Assembly: GCF_900129455.1 (NCBI RefSeq)
Contig: NZ_FQVU01000001.1
Coordinates: forward strand, 868,001-932,000
Reading direction: 5' to 3'
Source of the DNA: Jatrophihabitans endophyticus
Lineage (GTDB): Bacteria > Actinomycetota > Actinomycetes > Mycobacteriales > Jatrophihabitantaceae
Length of the DNA stretch: 64,000 nucleotides
In this document: piece by piece, positions 33,219-41,258 of the stretch
How positions within the stretch are numbered: position 1 is the stretch's first letter
How the letters are laid out: the number at the start of each line of letters is the position of its first letter
Made by a program: the position numbers and the translations under genes
The notes under the pieces: model-generated
What the model was told of the DNA's origin: nothing
Databases searched by the model: none
The model's input: only the letters and a program-made list of their open reading frames with translations

Positions 33219-33455
33219 TCAGCCGCCGGCGAACGGCGGCAGCACGTCCACCTCGGCGCCGTCGCCCAACGCCGTGGTGTCGTGCGCCCGCTGGCCGTCG
33301 ACCAGGAAGGACGCCACCACGCTCAGCTGCAGCAGCGCGGGCCGCTCGGCGAGCACCGCCCGCAAGCGCCCGACGGTGTCGGCGGCGAGCATCTCGTGAT
33401 CGACCCCTGCGGCGCGCTTCGCGCCGGCCCAGTACCGGACGGTGACGACGGCCAT
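33219..33455 (-). CDS. moaD: MoaD/ThiS-family sulfur carrier
   Basis: A 78-aa beta-grasp protein ending in the diagnostic GG dipeptide (VDVLPPFAGG), which is adenylated and thiocarboxylated to give sulfur for molybdopterin. The start VTVRYWAGAKRAAGV and middle SFLVDGQRA match MoaD. It lies 25 bp beyond modC in the same direction, so cofactor synthesis is linked to molybdate uptake. Confidence 0.9.
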   Translation of the reverse strand: MAVVTVRYWAGAKRAAGVDHEMLAADTVGRLRAVLAERPALLQLSVVASFLVDGQRAHDTTALGDGAEVDVLPPFAGG

Positions 33456-33479
33456 GGGGCCAGCCTGCCACCAGCCTGC

Positions 33480-34544
33480 TCAGCGCGACGGTGCCGGATA
33501 GGCGCTGACGTCGGTCGCCTTCGCCGACAACCACACCTCGCGGCCCGGTGCGAGACCGAGCTCGGCGACGGCCGCGGCGGTGACGTCCACCGTCGCAGCG
33601 AGCTCGCCGACCGTCGTCACGCGCACGCGGTCCCCCAGCGGGGCCAGCGCAGCGACGGTGGCGCGCCACCGGTTGCGTGCACTCGCCGGCCCGGGCGCGG
33701 CGCCGTGCACCGTGATCGCGGACGGTCGCAGCGCGGCGAGCACCGCGCCGTCGGGTGCCGCCGGCGCGACGAGCGAGCCGCCGCCGGTGATCGCGACGAC
33801 GCCGGCCGAGGCCGTGCCCTCGTACAGGTTCATCCCGACGAGCCGCGCGACGTAGGGGGTCAGCGGTCGGCCGGTGATCTCCGCCGGCGTCCCCTGCTGC
33901 ACGACCCCGCCGCGTTCGAGCACCACGATGCGGGTGGCCAGCAGCAGCGCCTCGATCGGGTCGTGGGTGACGAGAAGCGTCGGCCCGGCGAACGCGCCCA
34001 GGTGCTCGCGCAGCTCGCCCTGCACCTCCGCGCGGGTCTGGACGTCGAGCGCGGCGAGCGGCTCGTCGAGCAGCAGCACCGCGGGGTCGCAGGCGAGCGC
34101 CCGGGCGAGCGCGACGCGTTGCGCCTGCCCGCCGGAGAGCTGCCGCGGGTAGCGACGCCCCAACTCGTCGAGCGACAGTCGCGCGAGCCAGTCGGTGGCC
34201 GTCGACCGTGCGGCCGAGCGACCGACCCCGCGCGAGCGCGGGCCGAAGGCGACGTTGTCCACGACCCGCAGGTGCGCGAAGAGCCGGTGATCCTGGAACA
34301 CCACGCCGATGCGCCGCCGCTGCGGCGGCAGGTACACGCCGCCGGCGATGTCGTCCACGACGGTGCTGCCCACCCGCACCGTCCCGCCGTCGAGGGGTTG
34401 CAGCCCGGCGACCACCCGCAGCAACGTCGACTTGCCCGCACCGTTGGGGCCGAGGACGGCCACGACCTCACCGGGGTCGGCCGCGACGTCCACCCGCAGT
34501 TCGAACCCGCCCCGCCGGACGTGCCCGTCCACCCGCAGCGTCAC
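33480..34544 (-). CDS. modC: Molybdate ABC transporter ATP-binding protein
   Basis: A 354-aa ATPase. Walker A GPNGAGKSTLLRV is near residue 34, signature LSGGQAQRVALARAL near 131, Walker B VLLLDEPLAALD near 150, and the switch histidine in LLVTHDPIEALLL near 183. The C-terminal 110 residues are a TOBE/Mop molybdate-binding domain (LAALRPSAITVHG), as in ModC. GTG 34544 overlaps the modB stop (GTGA). Confidence 0.94.
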   Translation of the reverse strand: MTLRVDGHVRRGGFELRVDVAADPGEVVAVLGPNGAGKSTLLRVVAGLQPLDGGTVRVGSTVVDDIAGGVYLPPQRRRIGVVFQDHRLFAHLRVVDNVAFGPRSRGVGRSAARSTATDWLARLSLDELGRRYPRQLSGGQAQRVALARALACDPAVLLLDEPLAALDVQTRAEVQGELREHLGAFAGPTLLVTHDPIEALLLATRIVVLERGGVVQQGTPAEITGRPLTPYVARLVGMNLYEGTASAGVVAITGGGSLVAPAAPDGAVLAALRPSAITVHGAAPGPASARNRWRATVAALAPLGDRVRVTTVGELAATVDVTAAAVAELGLAPGREVWLSAKATDVSAYPAPSR

Positions 34545-35365
34545 GAGGCGGCCACCGGTCGCAGCCACCGGTCGCGCAGCAACCCGAGCACCACGAGGGC
34601 GACGGCGATGAGGGGCAGGCCGAGGGCGGGCGCGTCCGCGGGCTGGTCGGCGAACACGGTCAGCACGAGCGTGGGCAGGGTCTGCGTGACCTCGGGTGAG
34701 TTCCCGCCGAAGAGCAGCGTCGCGCCGAACTCGCCGAGCGCGCGGGCCCAGCACAGCACCGCGCCCGCCACGATGGCGGGCGCGACGAGCGGCAGCGTCA
34801 CGCGCAGGAAGATGCGGGTTCGCGAGGCCCCGAGCGTCGCCGCGGCCTCCTCGACGCCGCGATCGGCGATGCGGAACGCACCCTCGACCGTCACCACCAG
34901 GAACGGCATGGCGACGAAGGTCTGCGCGACGACGATCGCCGGGTAGGTGAAGGGCAGGTCGAAGCCGAACACACTGCGGAACTCCCCGCCGACGATGCCC
35001 GCGCGTCCGAACGCGTCGAAGAGCGCTACCCCGCCGATGACCGGCGGCAGCACGAGCGGGATCGTCACGATCGCCCGCGCGACCGCCATGCCGGGAAAGC
35101 GGAACCGTGCGAGCAGCCACGCCAGCGGCACGCCGAACACGAGCGAGGCCGCCGTGGCCTCGAGCGACGACTCGAGCGACAGCCGCAGCGCCGGCCACAC
35201 CTGCTGATCGCGGTAGATGCGGCCGAGGTCGCTCCAGGGGACCCGCACGACCAGTGCGAGCGTCGGCAGCAGCAGGAACAACACCGCCAGCACGGCCGGC
35301 GGCACGACGACGAGCGGGGTGCCGGTGCCGGCCGCGCGGCGGGCGCGCGACCGGGTACCGATCAC
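34541..35365 (-). CDS. modB: Molybdate ABC transporter permease
   Basis: A 274-aa permease with about six membrane helices (starting near residues 18, 65, 95, 145, 190 and 245). The cytoplasmic EAA loop is GVEEAAATLGASRTRIFLRV near 170-190, which docks onto ModC. The family motif LARALGEFGATLLFGGN is near 206-222. GTG start overlaps the modA stop (GTGA) and its stop overlaps modC. Confidence 0.94.
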   Translation of the reverse strand: MIGTRSRARRAAGTGTPLVVVPPAVLAVLFLLLPTLALVVRVPWSDLGRIYRDQQVWPALRLSLESSLEATAASLVFGVPLAWLLARFRFPGMAVARAIVTIPLVLPPVIGGVALFDAFGRAGIVGGEFRSVFGFDLPFTYPAIVVAQTFVAMPFLVVTVEGAFRIADRGVEEAAATLGASRTRIFLRVTLPLVAPAIVAGAVLCWARALGEFGATLLFGGNSPEVTQTLPTLVLTVFADQPADAPALGLPLIAVALVVLGLLRDRWLRPVAAS

Positions 35366-36156
35366 GGCGCGCTGAAACCGTCACTGCGTAGCACCTGCTG
35401 GCCGGGTGCCGACAGCACGTACTGCACGAAGGCCTTGGCGAGGGGCTTGTTCTTCGCGTGCGTCAGCGTGGCGATCGGGTAGGTCGTGCTCGCGTTGACG
35501 TCGTCGGCGATCTCGACACCGTGCACTTTGCTGCCGGCGGCACGCACGTCGGTGACGTAGACGAGTCCGGCGTCGGCCTCGCCGGACTCGACGACGGCCA
35601 GGGTCGACTTGACGTCCTGCAGGCTGGCAGCCGGTTTGACCGTCAGCTTCGCGTTGGCCAAGACGGTCTTGGCCACCGCGCCGCAGGGCACGGCCGCGTC
35701 GCAGACGGCCACCTTGACGCCGGGCTTGGCGAGGTCGGCCAACGTGGTGATCGTCGCCGGGTTCTTCGGCGGCGTCGCGATCTCCAGCGTGTTGGAGACG
35801 AAGTTCCTGGGCTTGTCCGCGTCCTTCGCGTCGGTCACCGACGTCATGTTCTTCGTGGACGCGGACGCGAAGACGTCGGCCGGCTTGCCCTGGGTGATCT
35901 GGGTCGCGAGATCGGAGCTCGCGCCGAGCTGCAGGTTCACGGTGGTGCCGGGGTACTCGGCCTCGACCTGCTTCTTGATGGTGCCGAAGGCCTCGGTGAG
36001 CGACGCGGCGGCGAACACGGTGATGGACCCGGTCGGCTTGCCGGTGGTGGTTGCCGACGGGCTCGACCCCGCGTCGTCGGAGTCCGACCCGCACCCGGCG
36101 AGTACGAGGCTGCCGGCGGCGGCGACGACGGTGAGGGCGACGGACAGGTGTCTCAC
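35362..36156 (-). CDS. modA: Molybdate-binding lipoprotein
   Basis: A 264-aa extracellular binding protein. The signal peptide ends in a lipobox LVLAGC near residue 21, followed by a Ser/Asp-rich linker. The oxyanion-binding pattern ITVFAAASLTEAFGTIKKQV near 46-65, LGASSDLATQI near 78-88 and AGLVYVTDVRAAGS near 189-202 is that of ModA. GTG 36156 has GGAGGT just upstream and overlaps the regulator's stop (GTGA). Confidence 0.94.
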   Translation of the reverse strand: MRHLSVALTVVAAAGSLVLAGCGSDSDDAGSSPSATTTGKPTGSITVFAAASLTEAFGTIKKQVEAEYPGTTVNLQLGASSDLATQITQGKPADVFASASTKNMTSVTDAKDADKPRNFVSNTLEIATPPKNPATITTLADLAKPGVKVAVCDAAVPCGAVAKTVLANAKLTVKPAASLQDVKSTLAVVESGEADAGLVYVTDVRAAGSKVHGVEIADDVNASTTYPIATLTHAKNKPLAKAFVQYVLSAPGQQVLRSDGFSAP

Positions 36157-36560
36157 GAAGGGACCTCCGATACTTCGACGACGACGTTCGTGGACTTCAC
36201 GGCGGCCGTGGCGGTGACACCCGGTTCGAGTCCGAGCTCGTCGGCGGCCTCGCGGCTCATGAGCGAGACGACCCGGTAGGGGCCGCACTGCAGCTCGACC
36301 TGCGCCATCACGGTGTCGCGCAGCACGCGGGTGACCAGTCCGACGAAGCGGTTGCGAGCCGACTCGCGGCTGATCGGGCCGGTGGTGGGGACGGGGCCGG
36401 CGTGCTGTTCGGCGAAGCGGGCCAGCTCGACGCCGTCGATGACCCGGCGGCCCTGGTCGTCCTGGCGCGTCTCGACGCGGCCGCCGTCGGCCCAGCGGCG
36501 CAGCGAGTCGTCACTGACGCCGAGCAGATCGGCTGCTTCGCGGATGCGGTAGCTCGGCAT
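36153..36560 (-). CDS. Molybdate-responsive regulator: excisionase-type HTH plus Mop/TOBE domain
   Basis: A 135-aa protein. Residues 1-55 form a MerR/excisionase-like helix-turn-helix (YRIREAADLLGVSDDSLRRW then GRRVIDGVELARFAEQH). Residues 65-135 are a Mop-like domain that would bind molybdate (NRFVGLVTRVLRDTVMAQVE and VSLMSREAADELGLEPGV). It leads the operon and overlaps modA by 4 nt, so it is made together with the transporter it probably senses for. It replaces ModE, which is absent. Whether it represses or activates is unknown. Confidence 0.85.
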   Translation of the reverse strand: MPSYRIREAADLLGVSDDSLRRWADGGRVETRQDDQGRRVIDGVELARFAEQHAGPVPTTGPISRESARNRFVGLVTRVLRDTVMAQVELQCGPYRVVSLMSREAADELGLEPGVTATAAVKSTNVVVEVSEVPS

Positions 36561-36732
36561 GGTCCGACCCCGTTCTCCCCGTCGCAGGCGCGGCTCGCGG
36601 CTGACCGTACGGCCGCAGGTGCGTCCTAGATGCTATCCCGGTCCCGAATGTGCGGTTCGACCCCGGGGGCGCGACGCAGGTCGATCGCCCCCTGCCCGTG
36701 CACATCGTCGCTGGGTGGGTAAGCCAGCGTCC

Positions 36733-37872
36733 GTGACCAGCGCGCTGTTCGACCCGATCTTCGGCCGGACGGCCGTCGACGCCGCCGTCGACGACCGGGC
36801 CTGGCTCGCGGCGCTGTGCGAGGTCGAGACCGCCCTCGCGCGGGCGTGTGCTCGAGTCGGTGTGATCGAGCTCGCGACCGCGCTCGAGATCGGCGCCGCG
36901 GCCGACGCGCTGGCCGGCGGCGACCCGGGCGTGCTCGGCGCGCAGGCGGTCGCCGGAGGCAATCCGGTCATCCCGCTCGTCACGTCGCTGCGTGACGCCG
37001 TCCGCCGGCGCGCCGGCGACGGTGCCGCGGCGGCGGTCCACCTCGGCGCGACCAGTCAGGACGTCCTCGACACGGCGGCGATGCTCGTCTCGTCGCGAGC
37101 CGCCGGGGTGATCGGCGCCGACCTCGCCGACTGCGCGAACCGCGCCGCCGAGCTCGCCCGCATCCACCGCGACACCCCGATGACCGGTCGCACGTTGCTG
37201 CAACACGCGGTGCCCACGACCTTCGGCGCGCTCGCCGCGGTATGGGGCGCCGGGCTCGATCACGCAGGCATGCGGCTGGCGCGGGTGCGCGACGACCTGC
37301 CGGCGCAGCTCGGCGGTGCCGCCGGGACCCTCGCACCGCTGCACCCACGGGGCCAGGACGTCGTCGGGGCCTTAGCCGACGAGCTCGATCTGCGCGCGCC
37401 CACCGGCGTCTGGCACGGCGAGCGCGGCCCGGTCGTCGAGCTCGCCGGCGCACTCGGGGGCGCGGCCGTCGCGATCGGCAAGGCGGCGGGGGACGTCGTG
37501 CTGCTGGCCCAGACCGAGCTCGGCGAGGTCCAGGAAGCGGCACCCGGCGGCTCGTCGGCGATGGCGCACAAGCGCAATCCCATCGCAGCGGTCACCGCCC
37601 GCGCCGGAGCGATCGAGGCCCCGGGCCACGTCGCCGCGCTGCTGACGGCCGCGATGCCCGAGCTGCAGCGTGGTGCCGGCACGTGGCACGCCGAGTGGAC
37701 GCCGCTGGTGGCGTTGCTGCGCTGCGTCGGCGGCGCGGCATCGCGGCTGCGCACCTCGCTGACGGGGTTGTCCGTCGACCATGGCGCGATGCTGCGCAAT
37801 ATCGGTGACGACGTGCTCGACCTCGGGCACGCCGGCGATCTCGTCGACCGTTACCTGAAGGGCAGGGCCTGA
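36733..37872 (+). CDS. pcaB: 3-carboxy-cis,cis-muconate cycloisomerase
   Basis: A 379-aa member of the fumarase/aspartase superfamily acting in the protocatechuate branch of the beta-ketoadipate pathway. The signature GGSSAMAHKRNPIAAV is near residues 274-289, with LGATSQDVLDTAAM near 105-118 and MTGRTLLQHAVPTTFG near 150-165. I use GTG 36733 (VTSALFDPIFG); GTG 36715 would add six residues. The stop overlaps the pcaL start by one base. No pcaGH or pcaR genes are in the window. It is divergent from the molybdate operon. Confidence 0.9.
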   Translation: MTSALFDPIFGRTAVDAAVDDRAWLAALCEVETALARACARVGVIELATALEIGAAADALAGGDPGVLGAQAVAGGNPVIPLVTSLRDAVRRRAGDGAAAAVHLGATSQDVLDTAAMLVSSRAAGVIGADLADCANRAAELARIHRDTPMTGRTLLQHAVPTTFGALAAVWGAGLDHAGMRLARVRDDLPAQLGGAAGTLAPLHPRGQDVVGALADELDLRAPTGVWHGERGPVVELAGALGGAAVAIGKAAGDVVLLAQTELGEVQEAAPGGSSAMAHKRNPIAAVTARAGAIEAPGHVAALLTAAMPELQRGAGTWHAEWTPLVALLRCVGGAASRLRTSLTGLSVDHGAMLRNIGDDVLDLGHAGDLVDRYLKGRA

Positions 37873-39008
37873 TGGCGTTCCGGCTGGCGGTGCACGAGGA
37901 CGGTCCACCGTCCGCTCCCCCGCTCGTCCTGCTGAACTCGATCGGGTCGACGAGCGAGATGTGGACGCCGTGTCTCGCGCCGCTCGTGGAGCGTTTCCAC
38001 GTCGTCCGCATCGACACCCGCGGACACGGCGAGTCACCCCGTGCCGACGCCGGTCCGTGCACCGTCGCCGACCTCGCGGCCGACGTGCTCGCCACCCTGG
38101 ACGATCTCGGTCTGCACCGGGTCGCCCTGGCCGGGCTCTCGCTCGGCGGCATGATCGGGATGCACATCGCGGCCCACGACCCCGAGCGCATCTCGCGGCT
38201 CGCGCTGCTGTGCACGTCGGCCCGGGTGGCCGGCACCGCGCTCTGGCACGACCGCGCGGCGGCCGTCCGGCGCGACGGCATGACCGCGATCAGCGAGGCC
38301 GTCGTCGCCCGCTGGATCACCCCGGCGCTCGCCGAGCGCGATCCCGCGCTCGTCCGGCGACTGCGCGCGATGGTCGAGTCGGTCGATGCCGAGAGCTATG
38401 CCCAATGCGCCGAGGCGATCGCGCAGCTGGACGAGACGGCCGACCTCGCCCGCATCGCCGCGCCCACTCTCGTGATCGGGGCCGCCGACGACCCCGCGCT
38501 GCCGCCGCCGCACCAGCGGCTGCTCGTCGACGCCATCGCCGGGTCGCTGCTCCTCGTGCTCGACGACGCAGCACACGTGCCGACCTTCGAGCAGTCGGGC
38601 ACGGTCGCATCGCTGCTGATCGACCACTTCGGCGACGCCGCGGTCGCCGCCGACGGCATGGCCACGCGGCGCGCCGTGCTCGGCGACGCGCACGTCGATG
38701 CCGCGGTGGAGGCGACGACACCGCTCACCGCGCCGTTCCAGCAGTTCATCACCCGCTACGCCTGGGGCGAGGTCTGGGGCCGTCCCGACCTCACCCGGCG
38801 CGAGCGGTCCGTCGCCACCCTGGCCGCGCTGACCGCGATCGGCGCCGAGCACGAGCTCGTCCTGCACGTCCGGGCCGCGCGCCGCAACGGCCTGACGCCC
38901 GAAGAGATCGTCGGCGTCCTGCACCACACCGCGGTCTACGCCGGTGTGCCCCGTGCCAACCGCGCGATAGCCGTCGCGCGTGACGTCCTCGCCGAGGAGG
39001 AGCAGTAG
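37872..39008 (+). CDS. pcaL: Fused 3-oxoadipate enol-lactonase / 4-carboxymuconolactone decarboxylase
   Basis: A 378-aa two-domain enzyme, the PcaD-PcaC fusion typical of actinobacteria. Residues 1-255 are an alpha/beta hydrolase with RIDTRGHGESPRA near 53, nucleophile elbow ALAGLSLGGMIGMH near 85, and catalytic histidine in LDDAAHVPTFEQ near 233. Residues 260-378 are the carboxymuconolactone decarboxylase fold with TPLTAPFQQFITRYAWGEVW and GVLHHTAVYAGVPRAN. ATG overlaps the pcaB stop (TGATG). It gives two consecutive steps of the pathway to 3-oxoadipate. Confidence 0.93.
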   Translation: MAFRLAVHEDGPPSAPPLVLLNSIGSTSEMWTPCLAPLVERFHVVRIDTRGHGESPRADAGPCTVADLAADVLATLDDLGLHRVALAGLSLGGMIGMHIAAHDPERISRLALLCTSARVAGTALWHDRAAAVRRDGMTAISEAVVARWITPALAERDPALVRRLRAMVESVDAESYAQCAEAIAQLDETADLARIAAPTLVIGAADDPALPPPHQRLLVDAIAGSLLLVLDDAAHVPTFEQSGTVASLLIDHFGDAAVAADGMATRRAVLGDAHVDAAVEATTPLTAPFQQFITRYAWGEVWGRPDLTRRERSVATLAALTAIGAEHELVLHVRAARRNGLTPEEIVGVLHHTAVYAGVPRANRAIAVARDVLAEEEQ

Positions 39009-40121
39009 ATGAGAGACACACCCCCGTTCCGCGCCGACCACGTCGGCAGCCTGCTGCGTCCCCGCGCCCTGCTGGACGCGCGCGAGGCGCACGCCGCGGG
39101 CACGCTGGACGACGCCGGACTGCGCGCGGCCGAGGACGACGCGATCCGCGACGTCGTGACGCTGCAGGAGGACGTCGGCCTGCAGACCGCGACCGACGGC
39201 GAGTTCCGCCGGACGTCCTGGCACATGGACTTCATCTACGCGCTGCGCGGCATCTCGCGGACCGACGAGCGCATCGAGGTCCGCATGCGCAACGCCGGTG
39301 GCGATCGGTCGTTCACCTCGGCGGCGCTCAAGGTCGACGGCAAGCTCGGCATCGACGGCCCGATCTTCGGCGACGCGTTCACCTTCCTGCGCGACACCGT
39401 CACTACCGGCACGCCGAAGCTGACCATCCCCTCGCCGAGCATGGTCCACTACCGCGGCGGTGCGGCGGCCATAGATCCCGACGTCTATGCCGACGAGGAC
39501 GAGTTCTGGGACGACCTGTCGGCGGCGTACGCCGATCAGGTGCGCGAGATCGCCGCCCTCGGTTGCACCTACCTGCAGCTGGACGACACGAGCCTCGCGT
39601 ACCTCAACGACCCGGCCCAGCGCGAACAGCTCGCCGCGCAGGGCCGCGACGCCGAGCACCAGCACGAGCGCTACATCCGGCAGATCAACAAGGCGATCTC
39701 GGACCGTCCGGACACCCTGCACGTCACCACCCACATGTGCCGCGGCAACTACCGCTCGTCGTGGGCGGCCGAGGGCGGCTACGACTTCGTGGCCGAGGCG
39801 CTGTTCGGCCAGCTCGACGTCGACGGCTTCTTCCTCGAGTTCGACGACGCGCGCTCGGGCTCGTTCGCGCCGCTGCGCTTCGTCCCGCCGGGCAAGCAGG
39901 TGGTCCTCGGCCTCGTCACCACCAAGTCGCCCCAGCTCGAGTCCAAGGACGATCTCAAGCGCCGCATCGACGAGGCGGCGCAGTACGTCCCCCTCGACCA
40001 GCTCTGCCTCTCGCCGCAGTGCGGCTTCTCCTCCACCGTCGAGGGCAACGACCTCAGCACCGATCAACAACGGGCCAAGCTGGCCCTGATCGTCGAGACC
40101 GCCGCCGAGGTGTGGGGGTGA
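39009..40121 (+). CDS. MetE C-terminal-like cobalamin-independent methyltransferase
   Basis: A 370-aa single-domain protein of the MetE catalytic family. The start is FRADHVGSLLRPRALLDA. Zinc ligands fit: histidine and cysteine in VTTHMCRGNYRSSW near residue 240, glutamate in DGFFLEFDDARSGSF near 275, and cysteine in LSPQCGFSSTVEGND near 335. It lacks the N-terminal half of true MetE, so methionine synthesis from methyl-folate is unlikely to be its only role. It starts on the base after the pcaL stop, so it is part of the aromatic-acid operon. A methyl-transfer step on an aromatic or thiol substrate is plausible but unproven. Confidence 0.85.
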   Translation: MRDTPPFRADHVGSLLRPRALLDAREAHAAGTLDDAGLRAAEDDAIRDVVTLQEDVGLQTATDGEFRRTSWHMDFIYALRGISRTDERIEVRMRNAGGDRSFTSAALKVDGKLGIDGPIFGDAFTFLRDTVTTGTPKLTIPSPSMVHYRGGAAAIDPDVYADEDEFWDDLSAAYADQVREIAALGCTYLQLDDTSLAYLNDPAQREQLAAQGRDAEHQHERYIRQINKAISDRPDTLHVTTHMCRGNYRSSWAAEGGYDFVAEALFGQLDVDGFFLEFDDARSGSFAPLRFVPPGKQVVLGLVTTKSPQLESKDDLKRRIDEAAQYVPLDQLCLSPQCGFSSTVEGNDLSTDQQRAKLALIVETAAEVWG

Positions 40122-40163
40122 TTTGGAGTCGCTCGACCTCGCCGGGTATGGTGATCTCACCGA

Positions 40164-40237
40164 CGCGGGGTGGAGCAGCTCGGTAGCTCGCTGGGCTCAT
40201 AACCCAGAGGTCGCAGGTTCAAATCCTGCCCCCGCTA
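40164..40237 (+). tRNA. Initiator tRNA-fMet (anticodon CAT)
   Basis: A 74-nt gene without encoded CCA. The acceptor stem is CGCGGGG/CCCCGCT with the first pair unmatched (C1 x T72), the initiator hallmark. The anticodon arm is CTGGG-CTCATAA-CCCAG with three consecutive G-C pairs, also initiator-specific. The T arm is GCAGG-TTCAAAT-CCTGC. Its 3' half from 40195 is the left attachment site of an integrated element, and the tRNA remains intact. Confidence 0.96.
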
Positions 40238-40266
40238 CTACGCAGGTCAGCAAGGACAAGGGCTCC
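40195..40266. repeat. attL, 72-bp direct repeat overlapping tRNA-fMet
   Basis: Identical to 46433-46504. It starts in the anticodon loop region (GCTCATAACCC) and runs through the T arm to GGGCTCC, the first bases of the terminator stem. The host bases before it differ from those before attR (GG against CC), which fixes the left boundary. Confidence 0.95.
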
Positions 40267-40287
40267 GATGCTTCGGCATCGGGGCCC
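40260..40287 (+). terminator. Element-supplied terminator of tRNA-fMet
   Basis: A 12-bp stem (40260-40271 with 40276-40287, one G-T pair) is closed by a TTCG tetraloop with C-G closing pair, the very stable cUUCGg form. It ends with only two T. Because it lies beyond the attL core, the element provides it; the host's original terminator is at 46496-46527. Confidence 0.8.
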
Positions 40288-40294
40288 TTGATCA

Positions 40295-40314
40295 TTTGCC
40301 ACCTATTTGCCATC
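40295..40314. promoter_or_regulatory. Putative integrase arm-binding sites, left end
   Basis: TTTGCCACC at 40295-40303 and TTTGCCATC at 40306-40314, direct repeats 11 bp apart. The same pair, orientation and spacing occur at 46316-46335 near the right end, which makes an integrase or excisionase binding role likely. Confidence 0.6.
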
Positions 40315-40398
40315 AAGCATCTGTCGGTCACGATCCGATCACGCGTGTCGTGATCGTCCTCCCCCGCTGCACTTGACCGTCGGTGAGGGGTGATTGCG

Positions 40399-40596
40399 AT
40401 GGACGTTCCCGACCTGCCGACGGTGCTCGACCTGCCCGCTGCGGCCACGCTGCTGGGCATCGGGCGGACGAAGGCCTACGAGCTGGTGCGCGACGACGCC
40501 TGGCCGACGCCGATCATCCGGCTCGGCAAGCTGATCAAGGTGCCGACCCGGCCGCTGCTCGATCTGCTCGAAGGTCGCGTTGGCCCCGCGGCCTGA
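40399..40596 (+). CDS. xis: Excisionase-like helix-turn-helix protein
   Basis: A 65-aa MerR/AlpA-type DNA-binding protein: VLDLPAAATLLGIGRTKAYE forms the helix-turn-helix and PIIRLGKLIKVPTRPLLDLL the wing. Proteins of this size and fold next to an att site act as recombination directionality factors. It overlaps the next gene by 17 nt. ATG 40399 is chosen; ATT 40390 would add three residues. It lies 85 bp from the left arm-type repeats. In this element its integrase partner is broken. Confidence 0.75.
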   Translation: MDVPDLPTVLDLPAAATLLGIGRTKAYELVRDDAWPTPIIRLGKLIKVPTRPLLDLLEGRVGPAA

Positions 40597-40942
40597 ACTG
40601 CTCGACTGCGGTTGGTGCGGCCACGTCTTCCGGCCCGGCCGCACCGGCCGGATGCCGAAGTGGTGCTCGCCGACGTGCCGGCACCGAGCGTGGGAGCAGT
40701 CGCGAGCCGCATTGTCGGGACGGTGCGCCGTCGAAGTTCTCTCCCGGCAGGTCGAAGGTCCGGTCGTCGTCGAGCGAAAGGTGACCGTCTCACCCCGCGG
40801 TCTGTCTTGGCTGTCCGTGCTCGGCAACCTTGAACGTCAGTTCGACACCGGCCGCCTCTACGACCGCGACCTTCCGGCTGTCGTTGCCGCGCTCAATGCG
40901 GTGTGCGCCGCGGCAGAACGACGCTGTCGACATCGTCGATGA
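40580..40942 (+). CDS. Small Cys-rich (zinc-finger-like) protein of the integrative element
   Basis: A 120-aa protein from TTG 40580, overlapping the excisionase-like gene by 17 nt. An N-terminal treble-clef-like zinc finger has CGWCGHVF near residues 10-17 and WCSPTCRHRAWEQ near 28-40 (C-x2-C-x15-C-x3-C). The rest is basic, with a helical segment (LPAVVAALNAVCAAAERR). Similar finger proteins follow excisionase genes in other actinobacterial integrative elements, in my recollection. Function is unknown. The last 50 nt overlap a convergent pseudogene. Confidence 0.6.
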   Translation: MAPRPELLDCGWCGHVFRPGRTGRMPKWCSPTCRHRAWEQSRAALSGRCAVEVLSRQVEGPVVVERKVTVSPRGLSWLSVLGNLERQFDTGRLYDRDLPAVVAALNAVCAAAERRCRHRR

Positions 40943-41258
40943 GCGCCTCGCCGATCTCGATCCACGCGTCGGGCAGATGGTCTTCGTCAGTGTCGGCCAG
41001 GTCGGGCGCCGGCAACGCGACGTGCAGCACCATCTCTTCGGCCCGCAGCCGCGCCATTCCGCGATGCCCGACCCGCGCCATGAAGTCGTTGTCGCTGTAG
41101 TACTCCGGAGGCAGCAGCTCGAACTCGATCCGCGCGATCTCGTCGCTGATCCAGAGGCCGCGTTCGTCAAAGAACCTCGCCGGGTCGTCGAACGCTCGAT
41201 ACTGCTCCGGCAGTCACTCTCGCCAGTGCCGCATCGGCCGTGCCCCGTAGACGTTCAC
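40893..41258 (-). pseudogene. Element gene interrupted by an in-frame TGA at codon 15
   Basis: A reading frame starts at GTG 41258, preceded by GGAGGAAT, and reads VNVYGARPMRHWRE, then TGA at 41214-41216. It continues in the same frame with LPEQYRAFDDPARFFDERGL, VGHRGMARLRAEEMVLHVAL and ends at TGA 40893-40895, 121 codons in all. The start overlaps the stop of the upstream gene (GTGA), so translation was coupled. The LPEQY-DDPARFF-RLRAEEMVL layout resembles a small protein family common in actinobacterial integrative elements. A 62-aa remnant could start at ATG 41081. A sequencing error or stop read-through is the alternative. Confidence 0.7.

Noticed and set aside
38034-40160. 708-codon minus-strand frame opposite pcaL and the MetE-like gene
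   Set aside because: His/Arg/Asp-rich shadow sequence; the plus strand has two clear enzymes with coupled starts.
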